A stretch of 64,000 nucleotides of DNA from Salinibacillus aidingensis (GCF_039522525.1 NZ_BAAADO010000002.1:186001-250000), one strand, 5' to 3'. Positions 17,126-26,561 are shown, counted from the first letter of the stretch. Made by a program: numbers and translations. Notes: a model not told the origin generated them from the sequence alone.

Positions 17126-19075
17126 TCAGCTCATCATAAAATTTTCTGAAATAATACCGATAAATTCCTCAAAACTATTCACCTTGACTAACTGTTGCAC
17201 AATTGAAGGGCTGTCGATTATATTACCCAGTAAATCGTACAAGTATTGTAAGTTCTCTGCGCTGTTTTTCTTCACACTAAGGATACAGATAAATTGGACC
17301 GGCTTATCATGCCATATGACAGGCCTGTCTAGTGTGCATACAGATAGGAAAGTCTGATTGGACTTCGGGTTTATTGGATGAGGTATGGCTACTAAATTTC
17401 CAAACGATGTTGGTGCGACTCGTTCCCTTTCATATATGGATTCTAAAAATGATGAATCTACGAGGCCTTTTACTGTTAACTGATTTGTCATGAATGATAA
17501 AGCCTCTTCTTTAGATTGGAACTGTTTATTTAAGAATATAAGCTCCTTCTGAAACAGAGAGTGCAAACCTTGTTCACCTTCAGATACAAAGTTTTTTATT
17601 CTGTTTAAATCATCATCTCCCAGAATTGCATTAACTTCGATGACGGGTACAGGTAATTCTTGTGGTATTGGAATAGAACTTACAATAAAATCAATGTTGT
17701 CTAAATTATACTCGTCAAGTTTATAATATTCTGTCGTTCCAACCACTTCGATTTCATTGTAAAATCTGGCTTTTAACTTGTAATAAATGAGTTGGGCTGT
17801 TCCAAAACCTGAAGCACAAACCACTAAACATCGCTTAGGACCTGATTGTAATTTTTTTCGTTCAATTGCTGCACCTATATGAAGCGCAATATAGCCAATC
17901 TCATTCTCATTCATCTCCGTACCTATTTGATCTTTTATTGCGAGTGCAGCGACAAGTCCCGCTTCAAAAGCTAAAGGATAATTCCTTTTAATGTCATCTA
18001 ACATAGGGTTTCGTATATTCATATCATATTTATAACGATTTATTGCAGGCTTCAAATGTAGGCCTAAGCCTATGATTAATTCTTGATCATCACTTATTCC
18101 TAAATTCATTTCCCTTTCTATTTTATTAAGAGAGATTTGAACTAATTGATAAGTTTCATCGTCCATAACCTGCTCGACTACACGATTGTTTATATTTTTC
18201 TTTGACAGCATTTTCGTACCAAGCAAGTGCATTGTTATATAAGCAATCTCAGACTGGGGAAACTCTACCTGAAACGATTTTTCAACTTCATTTACTATCT
18301 GCTTTGCGACTCTGTATTCATATTTATCAACAAGCTGATTGACATCAGTTTGGTAAAAATTAACTTTATATCCACTTTGAATTCTTTTGTATGCAATGGC
18401 TATATGAATAAGCAGATTGTTAATGGCGATGTCAGACAAAGTTATTTTATGTGTATTTAGCTGATTCAAAATAATTGATAATATCGCGTCCAATTCTTTT
18501 TTGGAAAAAGCTGAATTGTAAAATTCCTGGATATAGTCCTTTCTTTCATCAGAATGATCAAAGACATACTCTGACATACAAAAACGTAATTTAAGTTCGC
18601 TCCCTTGAATCTTTAAACCATAATTAGGTCTTGCTTCCAGTGAGATCTCATATTCGCTGAGTATTTTTTTTACATCTTTTAAGTCATTTTGAATGGTCGA
18701 CTTGCTAACATAAATTTCATCAGCTAAGTCTTCTAACTTTACGTAGCCCTCACTTAATAACAACCTTTTAATTAAATATACAATTCTGTCTTCCCGGGAC
18801 CGTGGTATATTGTTGTTTTCATAAGCATTGTCACTTAACTCAGAGTCTAAATACTGCAGAAATTTATTTTCATGATGAATGGTTAGTTCATACCCTTTTC
18901 CCATAACTGAATTTATCGAACTACCATGTTCAGAAAGAATTTCATTTAATTTCTTTATATCTTCTCTTGTTGTCCTTGATGAAACTTGATTGATGTTCGC
19001 TAAATATTTTCCAGTTAATGGTGAATGAGAAGCCATTAATTCTCGCAAAATAACTTTCATACGGAAGTTTAACAT
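17126..19075 (-). CDS. licR: BglG-family/LicR-type PTS-controlled transcriptional activator
   Basis: A 649-residue multidomain activator. In order: N-terminal HTH_11 winged helix (about 1-60), Mga-like HTH (about 85-150, VKLEDLADEIYVSKSTIQNDL), two PRD domains (about 180-290 and 300-400, with HIAIAY and ALHIGAA histidines), a PTS EIIB-like domain (about 405-490, CLVVCASGFGTAQL) and an EIIA-like domain (about 505-645, VAIPHPIN). Phosphorylation by HPr and by EIIB sets its activity, so it activates the PTS genes when substrate is transported. It is the last gene of the operon, as with B. subtilis LicR next to licBCAH. Confidence 0.9.
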   Translation of the reverse strand: MLNFRMKVILRELMASHSPLTGKYLANINQVSSRTTREDIKKLNEILSEHGSSINSVMGKGYELTIHHENKFLQYLDSELSDNAYENNNIPRSREDRIVYLIKRLLLSEGYVKLEDLADEIYVSKSTIQNDLKDVKKILSEYEISLEARPNYGLKIQGSELKLRFCMSEYVFDHSDERKDYIQEFYNSAFSKKELDAILSIILNQLNTHKITLSDIAINNLLIHIAIAYKRIQSGYKVNFYQTDVNQLVDKYEYRVAKQIVNEVEKSFQVEFPQSEIAYITMHLLGTKMLSKKNINNRVVEQVMDDETYQLVQISLNKIEREMNLGISDDQELIIGLGLHLKPAINRYKYDMNIRNPMLDDIKRNYPLAFEAGLVAALAIKDQIGTEMNENEIGYIALHIGAAIERKKLQSGPKRCLVVCASGFGTAQLIYYKLKARFYNEIEVVGTTEYYKLDEYNLDNIDFIVSSIPIPQELPVPVIEVNAILGDDDLNRIKNFVSEGEQGLHSLFQKELIFLNKQFQSKEEALSFMTNQLTVKGLVDSSFLESIYERERVAPTSFGNLVAIPHPINPKSNQTFLSVCTLDRPVIWHDKPVQFICILSVKKNSAENLQYLYDLLGNIIDSPSIVQQLVKVNSFEEFIGIISENFMMS

Positions 19076-19125
19076 AAAGGATCTTCTCCTTATTTTCTAT
19101 GAATCAGCTTTCTCTGCGTAATCCA

Positions 19126-19159
19126 AAGGGGCCTGATCCAAGTAGAATCAGGTACCCTT
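19126..19159 (-). terminator. Hairpin between the glucosidase and licR genes
   Basis: GGGTACCTGAT and ATCAGGCCCC form a stem with a short T-run on the minus strand. A partial terminator here would lower regulator expression relative to the PTS genes. Confidence 0.5.
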
Positions 19160-19228
19160 ACCAATGATAACGACACGATACATAAATTAAATCATTATCT
19201 ACTAACTTGATGTGTATCTTCTCTAACC

Positions 19229-20617
19229 TTAAAAACCGTTATTATTCGATACATCTCTAATCCAGTAAGCACTTTTCTTTAGAGTTCGTTTTTTCGTTTC
19301 AACATCAACAGAAACAAATCCATACCTATTTTTATAGGCATTCATCCATGACCAATTATCCATAAATGACCATAAATGATAGCCTTTTGCATTGCATCCC
19401 TCTTCAATAGCTTTGTGCAGCCATTTCAGGTGTTCCTGAATAAATTCTATCCGATAATCATCCTGTATTTCTCCATTTTCGACAAATCGGTCCTCGTCCT
19501 GAACTCCCATGCCATTTTCTGAGATGAAGGATTCAATGTTTCCGTAATTTTCCTTTAAATTAATCATAATATCGTATATACCTTTTTCGTAAATCTCCCA
19601 GCCACGATACTTGTTCATTTTTCGACCCGGCATTTCATAATTATCAAAGAACCAATCCGGCATAAATGGACTATATGGATTAGGTAAATGTCCTTTAGCT
19701 TTTACCCTGCGTGGTTGATAATAATTGACCCCTAAAATGTCAGCAGTGTTGTTTTTAATAAGCTCAAGATCACCTTTTCGTGTTACAGGCAATTGACCAT
19801 GTTCTCTTAATATCTCAACTAATTCTTCCGGGTATTCTCCTAGCACTGCAGGATCTAAGAAACTTCGATTGAAGAATAAGTCGGCAATACGGGATGCTCT
19901 TAGATCAGCTGGGTTTTTACTTCTTGGATATGAAGGTGTTAAATTCAGGATGATTCCAATTTGTCCATCCTTGATATCAAGAGTATGGAAGTATTCTACT
20001 GCTTTGGCATGTGCAACGATCGTATGATAAGCTACCTGAAACGCTCGTTTTGCATCGACTACATTCGGGTAATGAAAATCGTAAAGATAACCACCTTCTA
20101 CTGGTACAATTGGTTCATTGAATGTAAACCACTTTTTCACTCGATCCCCAAATAAACGAAAGCATTCTTTAGCATATTGCAGGTAGGCCTCAACCACATC
20201 ACGTTTTTCCCATCCGCCCTCATTTTGAAGTTCCAGAGGCATGTCAAAATGGAATAGGTTCACAAATGGTTCAATATCATTTGCAAGTAATTCATCAATC
20301 ACATTATTATAAAACGTTACAGCTTCCGGATTAACCTCACCACGTCCACCAGGTATTAGTCTTGACCAGGAGATCGATAAACGAAATGTATTATGTCCGA
20401 TTTCCTTCATCAAACGAATATCTTCTTTATATAAATGATAGAAATCTGAAGTAGACTCTGGACCAACATTATCAAAGAATCGGTTCGGTTCTGTTTGATA
20501 CCAATAATCCCAAATGTTTTGACCTTTACCACCTTCATCAGCAGCACCTTCTATTTGGGTAGCAGACGTAGCACTCCCCCACCAAAACCCTTCTGGAAAC
20601 TTATACTGTAAAGACAT
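19229..20617 (-). CDS. Glycoside hydrolase family 1, 6-phospho-beta-glucosidase
   Basis: A 462-residue GH1 TIM-barrel enzyme of standard length. The acid/base glutamate is in FTFNEP (about 165) and the nucleophile in ISENGMG (about 365); the N-terminal FPEGFWWGSATSATQIEGA is the GH1 signature. Placed directly after PTS EIIA it would hydrolyse imported phosphorylated cellobiose or aryl-beta-glucosides in the cytoplasm to glucose 6-phosphate and glucose or aglycone. The SD before ATG 20617 is GGGAGG. Confidence 0.92.
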   Translation of the reverse strand: MSLQYKFPEGFWWGSATSATQIEGAADEGGKGQNIWDYWYQTEPNRFFDNVGPESTSDFYHLYKEDIRLMKEIGHNTFRLSISWSRLIPGGRGEVNPEAVTFYNNVIDELLANDIEPFVNLFHFDMPLELQNEGGWEKRDVVEAYLQYAKECFRLFGDRVKKWFTFNEPIVPVEGGYLYDFHYPNVVDAKRAFQVAYHTIVAHAKAVEYFHTLDIKDGQIGIILNLTPSYPRSKNPADLRASRIADLFFNRSFLDPAVLGEYPEELVEILREHGQLPVTRKGDLELIKNNTADILGVNYYQPRRVKAKGHLPNPYSPFMPDWFFDNYEMPGRKMNKYRGWEIYEKGIYDIMINLKENYGNIESFISENGMGVQDEDRFVENGEIQDDYRIEFIQEHLKWLHKAIEEGCNAKGYHLWSFMDNWSWMNAYKNRYGFVSVDVETKKRTLKKSAYWIRDVSNNNGF

Positions 20618-20634
20618 GTTGAAATTCCTCCCTT

Positions 20635-20946
20635 TTATTTATTACGATAGAGATCAATAAATTCTGTTGCTAAATCCTTTACTGCCATTGATGTCATTAA
20701 ATGGTCCTGAGAGTGTACTAAAATTACATTTACTGACTCTCCTTCACCATTCACTTCATCTTGTAACAACTGCGTCTGATAACTATGTGCTTTACTTAAT
20801 TCCTCTCCAGCCTTCTTAATCAAACGATCCGCTTCCTGAAAATCCCCTTCTTTCGCTAACTGAATGGCTTCCATTGCGTCTGAACGTCCGTTACCAGCGT
20901 ATAATATAATTTGAAATGCGATTTCTGTCATTTTATCCATACTCAT
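20635..20946 (-). CDS. licA: PTS lactose/cellobiose-type EIIA component
   Basis: A 103-residue helical EIIA of the Lac family. The phosphorylated histidine is in LVHSQDHLMT (about 78-84), and AGNGRSDAMEAI is the typical N-terminal helix-turn. It passes phosphate from HPr to EIIB. It precedes the glucosidase gene by 17 bases. Confidence 0.93.
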   Translation of the reverse strand: MSMDKMTEIAFQIILYAGNGRSDAMEAIQLAKEGDFQEADRLIKKAGEELSKAHSYQTQLLQDEVNGEGESVNVILVHSQDHLMTSMAVKDLATEFIDLYRNK

Positions 20947-20964
20947 TCACCTCCGAAGTAACCC

Positions 20965-21004
20965 AAAAAGCCCTTGTATTTACTTATATAGTCAAGGGCT
21001 TTTC
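20965..21004 (-). terminator. Strong hairpin between EIIC and EIIA genes
   Basis: AAAAGCCCTTG and CAAGGGCTTTT are exact inverted repeats with a 16-base loop, followed by T residues on either strand. In mid-operon it may act as a partial terminator or processing site. Confidence 0.65.
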
Positions 21005-21013
21005 TTCTAAATA

Positions 21014-22315
21014 CTAGTCATTACCCTTGGATGCTTTTTTCTCATTTTCATAATAATTTTTATCCATAATTTTGAGGAATGGCCACCAGATTCCCATAAC
21101 AACAATTAGATTAAAGGCTTGTAGAACAGCACCTTGCCATGCATTACCGGTTGCCAAATATCCACTTAGTATTGGTGGTGTTGTCCATGGAACAATTATC
21201 CCTGCCGGCTTTGGTACCATTCCAGTTGACATTGCAAAGTACGTAATAATGGTTACAACGACTGGTGCTAACAACCATGGAATAATCACCAATGGGTTCA
21301 TCACGATTGGCAAACCAAATATTATAGGCTCGTTTACATTAAATATTCCAGGAGGGGTTCCCAGCTTACCAATTTGTTTCAGCTGTCTGCTGCGTCCAAT
21401 TAAATAGATTAAAAGAATTACTGCTAAAGTCATTCCTGTTCCGCCCATACCTACAAGGAACGTATCAATGAATTGCTTTGTAATTACATTAGGAAGTTCT
21501 TCTCCTGCCTGGAACGCCTGTAAATTTTGATCATTTAACGCATACCAAATTGGATCGAATACTGAATTAACGATAATCTGGCCATGCAAACCAAAGAACC
21601 AGAATATTTGGATTAATAGTACAGCCACAATGGTTGCAGGTAATCCGCTGCCTAAAACAGTCAATGGTTGTTGGATAACTGTATAAATAAAGTTCTGGAC
21701 GGTTTCGAAAGGTGTAAAACTAAAGATAATACGAATAAGTAAAAACACTGTTAAAGTTAAGGCTATTGGAATTAAAGAGCTAAATGACTTTGAAACAGCA
21801 TCCGGAACTCCCGCTGGCATTTTAATCGTCCAATTTTTTTGAACAAAATACCGATATAATTCGGCTGCTATGAAAGCAGTGAAAAGTCCCAGGAATAAAC
21901 CTTCAGCTCCTAAAACAGATGTTGGAATAACTCCTGTAATATCCTCCAAAACTTGTGGTGTTAAGATTAGAAATGCTGCTAAAGCCACAACCCCACCGTA
22001 TATAGGTCCTTCAATCTCATATTGCTCTGTTAATTTATATCCTATACCGATAATGACGAAAGCTCCCATAATACTTAAGGTTGCATTAGATGCAGGACCA
22101 AGAGCACTTTGATATGCTGCAAACGCTTCTTCACTCAATATTTGATCCAAAAATGGAAAATTTGCCAGGACAACAAAAATAGAACCAAATATAATCAATG
22201 GCAGCGCAATCATAAAGCCATCACGCAAGGCAGTTAAATAGCGGTTATTATTTAACTTATCAGCGATAGGTAATAAAATATTTTCTAAGAGCTGCATAAA
22301 CTTATTATTTTCCAC
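21014..22315 (-). CDS. licC: PTS cellobiose/beta-glucoside EIIC permease
   Basis: A 433-residue integral membrane protein with about ten spans, of the cellobiose/diacetylchitobiose EIIC family. Recognisable features are the N-terminal LLPIADKLNNNRYLTALRDG and the GTPPGIFNVNEPIIFGLPIV loop containing the conserved NEPIIFG motif. It transports the disaccharide while EIIB phosphorylates it. Confidence 0.93.
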   Translation of the reverse strand: MENNKFMQLLENILLPIADKLNNNRYLTALRDGFMIALPLIIFGSIFVVLANFPFLDQILSEEAFAAYQSALGPASNATLSIMGAFVIIGIGYKLTEQYEIEGPIYGGVVALAAFLILTPQVLEDITGVIPTSVLGAEGLFLGLFTAFIAAELYRYFVQKNWTIKMPAGVPDAVSKSFSSLIPIALTLTVFLLIRIIFSFTPFETVQNFIYTVIQQPLTVLGSGLPATIVAVLLIQIFWFFGLHGQIIVNSVFDPIWYALNDQNLQAFQAGEELPNVITKQFIDTFLVGMGGTGMTLAVILLIYLIGRSRQLKQIGKLGTPPGIFNVNEPIIFGLPIVMNPLVIIPWLLAPVVVTIITYFAMSTGMVPKPAGIIVPWTTPPILSGYLATGNAWQGAVLQAFNLIVVMGIWWPFLKIMDKNYYENEKKASKGND

Positions 22316-22339
22316 TGTTGTTTCCCCCTTTTTGAGAAG

Positions 22340-22648
22340 TTAATCAGCCATTAACTCCAGAGCTTTTTCCAGAACCGCTTCACCATCCACACGTCCATAG
22401 GCAACTGGATCAATCGAATCAATCGGTAAGCCTAATTCATCAGCTTTTTTAGAGAATTTCCTTTTCAAAAATCTCATCTGAGGACCTAAAAGCAGTACAT
22501 CCGCTTTCTCCATATCCGTTTCTGCTTTATCCTGTGAAACAGCCCAAATTTCTGCCTCAATTCCTTTTTCTTTGGCCACTTCCTGCATTTTCTTTACCAA
22601 TAGACTTGTTGACATTCCTGATGAACATGCTAATAGAATTTGCTTCAT
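22340..22648 (-). CDS. licB: PTS cellobiose-type EIIB component
   Basis: A 102-residue EIIB with the active-site cysteine in LLACSSGMSTSLL (Cys8) and the GPQMRFL loop typical of the cellobiose family. It is the first gene of the operon and receives phosphate from EIIA. A cre site lies about 55 bases upstream. Confidence 0.94.
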   Translation of the reverse strand: MKQILLACSSGMSTSLLVKKMQEVAKEKGIEAEIWAVSQDKAETDMEKADVLLLGPQMRFLKRKFSKKADELGLPIDSIDPVAYGRVDGEAVLEKALELMAD

Positions 22649-22701
22649 ATATAATTCCTCCCTGAAGTATGGTTTATCTATCTACAATTCGAAGTTTATA
22701 G

Positions 22702-22715
22702 TAAAAGCGCTTTCA
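22702..22715. promoter_or_regulatory. Putative cre site (CcpA) upstream of licB
   Basis: TGAAAGCGCTTTTA on the minus strand differs at one position from the cre consensus and contains the central palindrome AAAGCGCTTT. It lies in the licB promoter region, consistent with carbon catabolite repression. Confidence 0.7.
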
Positions 22716-22917
22716 ACTAAACCTATTAATTTTCCGCCAGTAAGAGGAAATGTCTAAGCAGCAAACCAATATCCTTAGAGAAACCGGAATCCATTTTTAT
22801 ATTAGTCAGCTATGTTAGCGGAATAATGTTTCAGCAAATAAGTGAAATCTATATTTTGATCGCGTAAATAAGATTTAAAGAGTTGCTAAACGTTTTAAAT
22901 ATATTAAAGCATGAAAT

Positions 22918-23080
22918 TCAGGACTTGGCTCAGTCTGCGGGAGATGAACTGGTATCGAAGCTATAATGAAAGCCTTAAAGCAAAGCAGGAGTGCCGGGGT
23001 ATATGAGAATATTTGAAAATAGTGGGAGAAAACAAGGGGTTGCCAGTGTTGAATTAATTCTATTAGTCACCAGAAAATCA
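22918..23080 (+). pseudogene. Degenerate DnaD-domain gene fragment
   Basis: The plus strand aligns well with 59430-59575 of the DnaD-like gene (shared TGGCTCAGTCTG, GATGAACTGGT, AAGCTATAA, TGGGAGAAAA and TGCCAGTGTTGAA), but with frameshifts and stop codons. It is a decayed partial copy of the same replication-protein family far from the intact gene. Confidence 0.7.
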
Positions 23081-23328
23081 AAATGGCAAATTGGAGAAAT
23101 CCAAAGCAAAAAAAGACTTGCAGGAACTTACGTCTCGTTTGGAGAGCCATCTAACTGGCGAATGACCAGTGCAGGAAAGGTATAAAAATTCCGTTTACAG
23201 GAAATTCAAAGGAACTAATCCATATTGTTGCAAAATTTATTTTTGAGCAGAGATTTTCTTCTATTTTTTACTTCCCTCTTTTCCTATTAAAATCGAGTTC
23301 TTTTTTTAAAAAAATACCATATTAGAGC

Positions 23329-23354
23329 GGACGGAGGGGCGTTTCCCTCCGTCC
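23329..23354. repeat. REP-B hairpin
   Basis: GGACGGAGGG and CCCTCCGTCC form a perfect ten-base stem with a six-base loop. It abuts the REP-A copy that follows, and may also terminate mmsA transcription on the minus strand, where T runs lie beyond it. Confidence 0.7.
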
Positions 23355-23355
23355 T

Positions 23356-23440
23356 TAGCCTGCCACCACTCGAAAATTTGTCGAATCAGGAAGCCGTGAA
23401 ACATTTGTGAAACAATATTTTTCGGGTGGTGACAGGCACC
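23356..23440. repeat. REP-A palindromic repeat
   Basis: Core TTTGTCGAATCAGGAAGCCG, then TGAAACA, with right arm CGGGTGGTGACAGGCACC ending ten bases before the mmsA stop codon. The left arm is degenerate (CCTGCCACCACTCG). Confidence 0.8.
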
Positions 23441-23449
23441 AAAACCCAA

Positions 23450-24889
23450 TCAAACCCAGCGACTTGTCACAACCTTCTGTCTCGTATAAAAGGCTAATCC
23501 GTCTTTCCCATTAGCATGCAGGTCACCGTAAAAGGAGTCCTTCCAGCCTGAGAAGGGGAAAAAGGCCATTGGTGCTGGTACACCTATGTTTACGCCTAAC
23601 ATGCCAGCATCAATCGTTTCCCGGAATCTTCTGACCGCACCTCCATCGTTAGTGAAAATGCAAGCCCCATTGGCAAAACGGGATTGATTGGTTAATTCAA
23701 CGGCGGAGTCAAGGTCTTTTACTCTTGCTATCGATAAAACGGGCGCAAAAATTTCATCCTGCCAAATTTTCATCTCTGACGTTACCTCATCAAAAATCGT
23801 CGGGCCGATGTAATAACCATTTTGCTGTACGACCTCATCATTACGGCCATCACGGACAAGTTTTGCTCCTTCTCTTTCACCGGTCTCAATATATCCCAGT
23901 GTTCGCTGCTTATGTTCTTCCTGAATAACAGGGCCAAGAAACACCCCATCATCCAAGCCATTCCCGATTTTTATAGTATTTGCTTTTTGTATAAGCAACG
24001 AAATCACTTCGTCAGCCACACTTTCTTCAACAGCAACAACCGAAGCAGCCATACACCGTTCACCAGCAGACCCGAATGCAGCATTCACGATTTGTGTTGT
24101 TGCGTGTTCCAGGTTCGCATCACGCAGAACAATCGAATGGTTTTTCGCTCCGGAAAGTGCCTGGACCCGTTTTAAATTGTCCGTACCTCGTTTGTATACA
24201 TACTCGGCGACTGGTTGGGAGCCCACAAATGAGATCGCGGCAACCTTTTTGTGGTCTAATAACCCATTGACGACATCCTTGGCACCGTGAACAATATTAA
24301 AAACTCCCTGTGGCAGCCCTGCTTCTTCTAACAACTCAGCCAATCGATTCGCAAGCAATGGGGTTTGCTCGGATGGTTTTAAAACAAACGTATTTCCTGT
24401 TGCAATCGCCATGGGAAACATCCAGCAGGGAACCATCATGGGAAAGTTAAACGGAGTAATGCCGCCAATGACCCCAATCGGATAACGATAAACCCCCGAT
24501 TCCAGTCCATCAGCAATAGACGGCAACTGTTCTCCCATCATTAATGAAGGCGCACCGGCCGCAAATTCTACATTTTCGATGCCGCGTTGAACCTCTCCCT
24601 GTGCTTCCTTAAAACTTTTTCCGTTTTCAATCGTGACAATTTCAGCTAACTCATCCTGATGATCAACAAGCAGCTGCTGATATTTAAAAAGGATTCGAGC
24701 CCTTTTTGGAACCGGAACCTCCCTCCACTCCTGAAATGCCTCAAAAGCAATCTCAACAGCCTCATGCACATCTGCCTGGGAAGATAGCGGAACCTCAGCG
24801 ATCACCTCCCCTGTTGCTGGATTATACACCTTCTCACTATACTGGGATCCAGCTTCTACCCATTTCCCACCTACATAATTTTTTAGCAT
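23450..24889 (-). CDS. mmsA: CoA-acylating methylmalonate-semialdehyde dehydrogenase
   Basis: About 479 residues, an aldehyde dehydrogenase of the MmsA/IolA type. The N-terminal NYVGGKWVEA, the PFNFPMMVPCWMFPMA substrate/NAD region (about 150), and the catalytic cysteine in GSAGERCMA (about 283) identify the CoA-acylating branch. It oxidises malonate or methylmalonate semialdehyde to acetyl- or propionyl-CoA with release of CO2. I chose ATG 24889 because GGGAGGTGA, part of a half REP-A repeat, lies eight bases upstream; the frame also offers a GTG at 24901 within the repeat. It is the last gene of the SAM-riboswitch cluster, without iol or valine-degradation neighbours. Confidence 0.93.
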   Translation of the reverse strand: MLKNYVGGKWVEAGSQYSEKVYNPATGEVIAEVPLSSQADVHEAVEIAFEAFQEWREVPVPKRARILFKYQQLLVDHQDELAEIVTIENGKSFKEAQGEVQRGIENVEFAAGAPSLMMGEQLPSIADGLESGVYRYPIGVIGGITPFNFPMMVPCWMFPMAIATGNTFVLKPSEQTPLLANRLAELLEEAGLPQGVFNIVHGAKDVVNGLLDHKKVAAISFVGSQPVAEYVYKRGTDNLKRVQALSGAKNHSIVLRDANLEHATTQIVNAAFGSAGERCMAASVVAVEESVADEVISLLIQKANTIKIGNGLDDGVFLGPVIQEEHKQRTLGYIETGEREGAKLVRDGRNDEVVQQNGYYIGPTIFDEVTSEMKIWQDEIFAPVLSIARVKDLDSAVELTNQSRFANGACIFTNDGGAVRRFRETIDAGMLGVNIGVPAPMAFFPFSGWKDSFYGDLHANGKDGLAFYTRQKVVTSRWV

Positions 24890-24916
24890 GGTGCCTGTCA
24901 CCTCCCGAATTTTGTC
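24890..24916 (-). repeat. Half REP-A repeat serving as mmsA ribosome binding site
   Basis: On the minus strand CGGGAGGTGACAGGCACC matches the REP-A right arm CGGGTGGTGACAGGCACC except for one T to A change, which creates a strong Shine-Dalgarno GGGAGGTGA eight bases before the mmsA ATG. Confidence 0.7.
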
Positions 24917-24935
24917 GATTATTGTTGAACGCTAA

Positions 24936-25031
24936 TTACTTAAAATACCATTTGCGCAGAGATAATCCGATTACGACTAAACATGTTATAAATCCATAGA
25001 GCCATAAGGAAAGCATCGTATTTACGAAAAT
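24936..25031 (-). CDS. Possible tiny membrane protein next to the symporter
   Basis: A 31-residue frame containing MLSLWLYGFITCLVVIGLSL then RKWYFK, one hydrophobic span ended by basic residues. A good SD (AAGGAGGG) overlaps the symporter 3' end and is seven bases from an ATT codon at 25031; the first ATG (25016) is 22 bases from it. Small single-span accessory proteins are known beside several sodium-coupled symporters, so this may be a subunit. The start codon is uncertain. Confidence 0.5.
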   Translation of the reverse strand: MFVNTMLSLWLYGFITCLVVIGLSLRKWYFK

Positions 25032-25049
25032 GACTGCTCCCTCCTTCCT

Positions 25050-26561
25050 CTAATTTGCTTTCGAGCCTTCTTTTTCAATCTCATACATCATTCGCGGCTG
25101 TGGGTCTTTCAGCACGCGAGCCAATACCACAATCGTAAAAATCCCGATAGCCGTCGAAACTGCACCCGCAGACATGGTACTTGATATCATTCCTCCAAAA
25201 TAGATAACCAGATACGAGAGGAGTCCCACGATCATCGACACCTCGGCTGCCCGTGCAGGTGCTTTTTTCTTCCCGTAAACCGCATACAGGATAGGTCCCA
25301 TCGTCCCGGCTGCAACCCCTGACACGCCAATCCACAGCACATCTCCCATAAAAACAGGAGGCTCTAATACAATAAGAAAAGCAATCAGGCCAATCAATGG
25401 AACGGACAAGCGACTGATTTGCAGGGCTATTTTTTGCGCTTTTTGTTCACTGACATTCACGATTTTCCTTTTTACTAAAACTTTAAGAAAAATATCGTTA
25501 GCAAAAACGGTAGAAATAGACACAAATAAACCATCAGTGGTTGACATGGCCGCTGCAAGAATAACCACACCAAAAATCGCTACTACTACAACAGGAAACG
25601 CCCATACCACATATTCCATTAAAGCAAGGTCGGGGGCTGCAACATTTCCCCCTAGTGCTGCTCTGCTAAACAATCCTCCAAATAAAACAAAAAGGGAAAA
25701 AGCAGATGCAATGACATAAGTCAGGATCATTTTCCCCAGATCCCGTTCGTTTTTCAATCCAAGCACTTTGTTAAATAAGTGTGGGGCAGAGGCAAAGGCC
25801 CATTGGATGACGATGGCACCTATCACGAGACCAAAGGAGTGAAAGTGAGTCGATTCCGGATTAAATACCTCTACTAAATGACCACTCTGATTAGCCAAAT
25901 CGTTTGTAATCCCTGTAAAAGTGGCGGAAATACTGCCTTCCCAAAAGATTACAATACCTGACACAACTATAAACAAACCTGCAATGGCCATCATAACCGC
26001 CTGAACCGCATCCGTATAAATATCAGCAAAGGCTCCACCTGCAAACACATAAATAACAACAATAGCTGCGATAAACACAAGGCCGCCCGTATAAGACATA
26101 TCGAGTAAGTATTGGAAAATTCTAGCCCCGGCAACAAATTGGGCTGCAATGTAAAAAATGTTGAACAGCAAAATCAGGCCTGTGCCTACCCGGATGATGT
26201 CACTCTTGTAAAAGTCCCCCAGCCAATCTGGCAATGATAGGGACTTTTGGCCATTATTCAGCTTTCGCACTCGTTTTGCTACCATTAAAACACCGATGGG
26301 ACCTCCGCCAATCATGGCTAAAAAGAGCCACAGGTTTGAGTATCCCCAGGCATGGGACCAGCCGGGATATCCTAAAAACGTCGCTGCACTTAAATAGGTA
26401 GCCGCAAAGGATAACCCGAGTACATAGGGCCCCAATTTTCCACCGCCGATTGCAAAGTCTCCAACACTCGTTGTCTTTCTGGCACTAAGTAACCCTAATA
26501 CGAACATTACCACCAGAAAGACTCCAAACCCGATCCAGGTATAAAGCGTTAACGTATCCAT
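25050..26561 (-). CDS. Sodium:solute symporter (SSS family)
   Basis: A 503-residue membrane protein with about 13 spans. The SSS signature is seen in LGLSFAATYLSAATFLGYPG (about 48-67), GGAFADIYTDAVQAVMM (about 165) and AAAMSTTDGLFVSIST (about 340). It would co-transport Na+ with a carboxylate or amino-acid-like solute. It is 30 bases downstream of the monooxygenase gene, so it probably imports that enzyme's substrate. Confidence 0.92.
   Translation of the reverse strand: MDTLTLYTWIGFGVFLVVMFVLGLLSARKTTSVGDFAIGGGKLGPYVLGLSFAATYLSAATFLGYPGWSHAWGYSNLWLFLAMIGGGPIGVLMVAKRVRKLNNGQKSLSLPDWLGDFYKSDIIRVGTGLILLFNIFYIAAQFVAGARIFQYLLDMSYTGGLVFIAAIVVIYVFAGGAFADIYTDAVQAVMMAIAGLFIVVSGIVIFWEGSISATFTGITNDLANQSGHLVEVFNPESTHFHSFGLVIGAIVIQWAFASAPHLFNKVLGLKNERDLGKMILTYVIASAFSLFVLFGGLFSRAALGGNVAAPDLALMEYVVWAFPVVVVAIFGVVILAAAMSTTDGLFVSISTVFANDIFLKVLVKRKIVNVSEQKAQKIALQISRLSVPLIGLIAFLIVLEPPVFMGDVLWIGVSGVAAGTMGPILYAVYGKKKAPARAAEVSMIVGLLSYLVIYFGGMISSTMSAGAVSTAIGIFTIVVLARVLKDPQPRMMYEIEKEGSKAN

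Noticed and set aside
24706..24999. A 97-codon plus-strand frame opposite mmsA
   Set aside because: Proline/histidine-rich antisense shadow of mmsA with no RBS.
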